64,000 bases of DNA from assembly GCA_029262775.1 (NCBI GenBank), contig JAJCYR010000056.1, forward strand, positions 1-64,000, read 5' to 3'. The first letter of the stretch is position 1. Each line of letters starts with the position of its first letter. The notes beneath the pieces were generated by a model that saw only the letters and a program-made list of their open reading frames with translations, was not told the origin of the DNA and made no database searches. A program made the position numbers and the translations under genes. Below, piece by piece: positions 61,240-64,000 of this stretch. This DNA comes from Bacteroidota bacterium. GTDB taxonomy: Bacteria; Bacteroidota; Rhodothermia; Rhodothermales; UBA10348.

Positions 61240-63438
61240 TTATTTGATGATGACGAACTTGCCACGCTGAACGTCGCCGTCGTCACGGTCTTTCACGGTG
61301 AACAGGTAGAGGCCTCCAGCAAGCCCCAGACCATTGTCGGACAACAGGTCCCAGGAGTGTTCACCGCCTGGCTGGATGCGACCAGGAGCACTGAAGTCGT
61401 CGAACCACCGGGTATCCCCGATGTAGGTGTCAGCGTCATGGTCGAGTGTCGCTACAATTTCGCCCGCAAGCGTATAGATCCGTATCTGGGATCGAGGAGG
61501 AAGATTGTAAAAATTGAGTTTGCGCGTCCGGTTCGAGTCGCCGTCCCATGCGGCATTGACGCGGTATGGGTTTGGATACACGCCTACCTTCTGTGTGCCG
61601 TTTTCGTCGGCAGGTGTCCCCGGGAAGACGCGAATGCTGTTTGCTACGCGTGACGATTCAAACGGATCAAGGCCCGTATCCGGGTCGCCGCGGTCAAACG
61701 CCGTCACGGCAAAAAGATACTGCCACCCGTTGCGCAGGTCACGGGCTTCGAACCGGTACCAGTATTCGGTGGCGTCCCCATCAAATATGCGGGCCTCGTC
61801 CAGTTCCACTTCATTGAAGCCGTTATTGAACCCCGTCCGGTTACCTGCCGCGTCATACTGGGCAATCAGTGAAGCCGCATCTGCAATGTTTCCACGGCGA
61901 TCATCCCCGGGGTCGGAGCGATAGAGCCTGTAGCCTTCGAAGTCCTGCTCACCCGTTACCGGGTCAATGGATTCTTCCGCCGTGCGGTCCCAGTACAGGG
62001 CCACGACCGGCGTATCCGTGGCCGGGTCCCGCTCGAACTCGACACGAACACGGGGCGATGCAGGGGGCTCCGGGATCAGGTACCGGTCCAGCACGCCATT
62101 ACCGTTGACATCTTCGCCGCCGTCCAGCCGTCCGTTGAAATTATTGTCCTCGCCACCGTACGTACGCCGTGCCCACTGGATATTGTTGGCGAGCAGGACG
62201 CGGGTCTCCGGCGTGTCGACCGTTTTTCCGCCCGATCCCTGGAATTCCTCGGGTTTCAGCGCCGCCACGAGCGCGAACGTGACCTGCAGCGTATCGCCGG
62301 GGAGTACCTGCGGCACGGGCCCCATGGGGGTCAATCCGATCCAGTTTCCGGTCGATATCTGGCCGTCTGTACGGAGACGCGTGAACCAGGCCTCCTCGGC
62401 CGCCTGAAATTCCGCCGCGGAGCCGAATTCGGCAGGGTTTGGAAAGGGCGTGGACATACGGCGGTAGCGCTCGTCGTCGGTATTGGGACGGTTCAGCTCA
62501 TCGCTGCCACCGGAGAAGAGCCACCAGCGGGGGTTGACCACGGGAGGCTGCAGGCCATCGGCAATGAATTCGTCCGCCACGGCCGGATGGAAGAAGCGCT
62601 TGCGACCGGTTGCCGGATCCCGCCACTCGGCACCCAGAACGGCCACCGAGCCGTAGGTGTTCAGTGTTTCTTCAGCGCCTCCGGCGTTGAATGCATACAT
62701 GGTCTGCAGCGAATCGATATAGCCGAGACCGCCCTTGTTGAAAAAGGCACCACCGGTGTCATTCGTGGTGTTCACGTTTCGCACCACAAGGTCGTGGAAG
62801 AGGCCCACGTAGACATCTTCCCAGGGCGCGGACGACGTGTTGATGATGTCAAAGTTCAGAATGGCAAGCGACTCCGTAAAGGGGAAATTCCAGGCGAACG
62901 TGGACATTTCGACCGTCATTCCAAGTCGACCGGCCACATCCGGGAGTTGAATGGATGTGTTAGGGAGTACACTGGACGTGTCTTCAAAAGCGGTCAGCAG
63001 GTCCTGGTGACTCACCGCGTCACGCGTAAACACAGCCGATGTGGACAGCGACGACCGGGTCCGGAACAGCCGGTTTTGCGCGAACTCGTAGCCGGTGGCA
63101 CCGGGAGAGTATCCGCCCGACGAGGTAACGGCGCCCGTGCGAACGGTGATGGTACCGTCCGAGCGGCGGGCCCCGATCCAGAGTCCTGCTTCAAAGAGGT
63201 GCTCGACGCCGGAGTTCAGCGGAAACTCGAACGAGGGGTTGCCCGTCGGGTTGTTACGCGCGTTCGACCTCCCGACGAACCCCGCGTTGGTAACCGTGAT
63301 GCCGACGTTGCCGACGTCAATGAGGGCCTCTTCGAACAATGCCTGCGCCTTGGCACCGGGTACAGGTTCAAGTGCGGCCATCGACATGATGGTCAGCAAG
63401 AGGACTGAAAACGGGAATGGTCGGTAGCAGTAATTCAT
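61240..63438 (-). CDS. Large secreted/surface protein with C-terminal FlgD-like sorting tail
   Basis: 732 residues. Signal peptide (FSVLLLTIMSMAALEPVPG). The body is not recognised; it holds an N-terminal beta domain with repeated Asn-Pro/Gly loops, a Ca-binding-like acidic EDNNFNGRLDGGEDVNGNGVLDRY (about 455-478), a FN3-like part with PASPRVRVEFERDPATDTPVVALYWD, and at the end a FlgD-Ig-like sorting tail: YPNPYRVNAAWDGDSNR, LNFYNLPPRSQIRIYTLAGEIV, GLAGGLYLFTVKDRD and the basic GKFVIIK. First gene of the minus-strand surface locus; a TAACTTTG element lies about 80 bases upstream. Confidence 0.85.
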   Translation of the reverse strand: MNYCYRPFPFSVLLLTIMSMAALEPVPGAKAQALFEEALIDVGNVGITVTNAGFVGRSNARNNPTGNPSFEFPLNSGVEHLFEAGLWIGARRSDGTITVRTGAVTSSGGYSPGATGYEFAQNRLFRTRSSLSTSAVFTRDAVSHQDLLTAFEDTSSVLPNTSIQLPDVAGRLGMTVEMSTFAWNFPFTESLAILNFDIINTSSAPWEDVYVGLFHDLVVRNVNTTNDTGGAFFNKGGLGYIDSLQTMYAFNAGGAEETLNTYGSVAVLGAEWRDPATGRKRFFHPAVADEFIADGLQPPVVNPRWWLFSGGSDELNRPNTDDERYRRMSTPFPNPAEFGSAAEFQAAEEAWFTRLRTDGQISTGNWIGLTPMGPVPQVLPGDTLQVTFALVAALKPEEFQGSGGKTVDTPETRVLLANNIQWARRTYGGEDNNFNGRLDGGEDVNGNGVLDRYLIPEPPASPRVRVEFERDPATDTPVVALYWDRTAEESIDPVTGEQDFEGYRLYRSDPGDDRRGNIADAASLIAQYDAAGNRTGFNNGFNEVELDEARIFDGDATEYWYRFEARDLRNGWQYLFAVTAFDRGDPDTGLDPFESSRVANSIRVFPGTPADENGTQKVGVYPNPYRVNAAWDGDSNRTRKLNFYNLPPRSQIRIYTLAGEIVATLDHDADTYIGDTRWFDDFSAPGRIQPGGEHSWDLLSDNGLGLAGGLYLFTVKDRDDGDVQRGKFVIIK

Positions 63439-63470
63439 GCTCTACGGATGAAAGCGGCGGCGAACACACC

Positions 63471-63502
63471 GAAAACCGTGAACAGTGAACATAGCGGTTT
63501 TC
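63471..63502. repeat. Inverted repeat in the divergent promoter region
   Basis: GAAAACCG (63471-63478) and CGGTTTTC (63495-63502) are perfect complements around 16 bases that contain a direct GTGAACA-GTGAACA repeat. It lies between the start of the surface locus (63438) and the methyltransferase gene (63540). It could be a binding site for a dimeric regulator acting on either gene. Confidence 0.4.
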
Positions 63503-63518
63503 AGGCGGTTGGTAAAGG

Positions 63519-63526
63519 CAAAGTTA
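63519..63526 (-). promoter_or_regulatory. Candidate Bacteroidota -7 element for the surface locus
   Basis: On the minus strand 63526-63519 reads TAACTTTG, an exact match to the Bacteroidota consensus TAnnTTTG. A TTA (not the full TTG) sits at about the right distance upstream (63546-63544). A transcript from here would have a leader of about 75 bases before the start at 63438. Confidence 0.4.
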
Positions 63527-63539
63527 TACACACTACACA

Positions 63540-64000
63540 ATGTTAACCGGACTTCCTCACGTTTTCAAGTCGGAAATCCCTGTGGGGCCCGTAGCAGCTG
63601 TCCTGTTTGCCCTGTTTCTCGCCGGATGTTCAGACCATGCCGGTTCCAGCACGTGGATGGGACGCGACATTGCCGACGTGATGTCGTCCGAGCACGGCGC
63701 CGTCTGGCTCGACCGCCCGGAGCGGGATGCCGAGGAGTTGCCGGGTCGGCTGTTTGCGGCGCTCCGGCTGAATGCATCGGATCATGTGGCGGACATCGGG
63801 GCCGGAACCGGCTTCTTCACGTTTCCGCTGGCCGCGCGCGTGCCGCACGGCCGTGTTCACGCCGTGGAGGTGCACCAGGCGCTGGTCGACACGCTTCGGG
63901 CCCGCGCCGAACGACGAGGAGTGCGTAACGTGGTCCCGGTCCTGGGGTCTGTAGACAACCCGTCGCTGCCCGAGGAACGCCTCGATCTGGTCCTTATCGT
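63540..64000 (+). CDS. Lipoprotein-type class I SAM-dependent methyltransferase (cut by window end)
   Basis: Frame open from the ATG at 63540 to the window end (153 full codons). It begins with a hydrophobic signal VAAVLFALFLAGCSD, whose Cys31 fits a lipobox (FLAGC), then a region ending DVMSSEHGAVWLDRPERDAEE that is typical of a known group of secreted-looking methyltransferases. Next comes SAM motif I VADIGAGTGFFTFPLA (about 81-96) and HAVEVHQALVDTL. The catalytic domain is only partly visible. A methyltransferase outside the cytoplasm is unusual because SAM is cytosolic; the lipobox may instead be a simple membrane anchor. Divergent from the surface locus. Confidence 0.8.
   Translation, partial: MLTGLPHVFKSEIPVGPVAAVLFALFLAGCSDHAGSSTWMGRDIADVMSSEHGAVWLDRPERDAEELPGRLFAALRLNASDHVADIGAGTGFFTFPLAARVPHGRVHAVEVHQALVDTLRARAERRGVRNVVPVLGSVDNPSLPEERLDLVLI

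Noticed and set aside
1-64000. CRISPR arrays, prophage, integrases, insertion sequences, tRNA or rRNA genes
   Set aside because: I looked for regular spaced repeats, transposase or integrase motifs and tRNA-like folds in the gaps and saw none. The gaps are almost all shorter than 250 bases.

Overview
The window is a 64 kb piece of chromosome from a moderately GC-rich, Gram-negative-type bacterium of the Bacteroidota/Rhodothermota/Balneolota group. The basis for this is: TonB-dependent receptors with an N-terminal carboxypeptidase-like domain, a PorV/PorQ-type outer-membrane protein, proteins with type IX secretion C-terminal sorting tails, a menaquinone methyltransferase, an NRDE/TANGO2 protein, many lipoproteins, few strong Shine-Dalgarno sequences, and one TAnnTTTG-type -7 element. 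The genus cannot be named from the sequence alone. I found no rRNA, tRNA, CRISPR array, insertion sequence or prophage, and no gene-free stretch longer than about 300 bases.

Layout. (1) 1-2863: end of the ribosomal protein/alpha operon (rpsM end, rpsK, rpsD, rpoA, rplQ), followed by a Rel-type (p)ppGpp enzyme, an HU-family protein, ruvX/yqgF and def (2974-6707). (2) 6718-14046, minus strand: a metal, probably zinc, uptake operon. In transcription order it holds a biotin-carrier-like protein, an NAD-dependent epimerase, ZnuA-, ZnuC- and ZnuB-like ABC parts, a His-rich small membrane protein, a ZnuD-like TonB receptor and a small lipoprotein; most neighbours overlap by a few bases. (3) 14137-21806: pfkA, menG, an RsbV/RsbW-like pair (minus), an unrecognised four-repeat exported protein, prmA, a Ppx/GppA phosphatase, and the Fe-S carriers Mrp and NifU-like. 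(4) 21840-24667, minus: a secreted M28 peptidase and a DUF58 protein. (5) 24709-27687: pyrR, pyrB, a stand-alone HsdR-N-like nuclease domain and a CysQ-like phosphatase. (6) 27659-34693, minus: an aminotransferase, a giant TamB-like protein and aroB. (7) 34692-36986: a possible methyltransferase remnant, an NRDE protein and an alpha/beta hydrolase-OsmC fusion. (8) 36961-40623, minus: a dipeptide epimerase coupled to an unrecognised gene, then a Deg/HtrA protease. (9) 40728-49897, minus: a TolC/adaptor/RND efflux operon ending in mpl, preceded by manC. (10) 50101-50902: a collagen-like lipoprotein and a small ORF. (11) 50935-63438, minus: seven secreted or outer-membrane genes (two T9SS-type surface proteins, a FN3-like lipoprotein, a TonB receptor, a PorV/PorQ protein, an NHL-like lipoprotein, a secreted endonuclease/phosphatase-fold enzyme). 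(12) 63540-64000: start of a lipoprotein-type SAM methyltransferase, cut by the window end.

How it works together. Most of the window is housekeeping. The two coherent accessory modules are the zinc-uptake operon, which spans both membranes, and the 50.9-63.4 kb surface locus, which looks like a secretion-plus-uptake unit, possibly for extracellular nucleic acids. Three very long perfect GC-rich inverted repeats stand out: two lie inside coding sequence (ruvX and the gene at 38016-39011), and one (58979-59018) is a convincing intrinsic terminator inside the surface locus.
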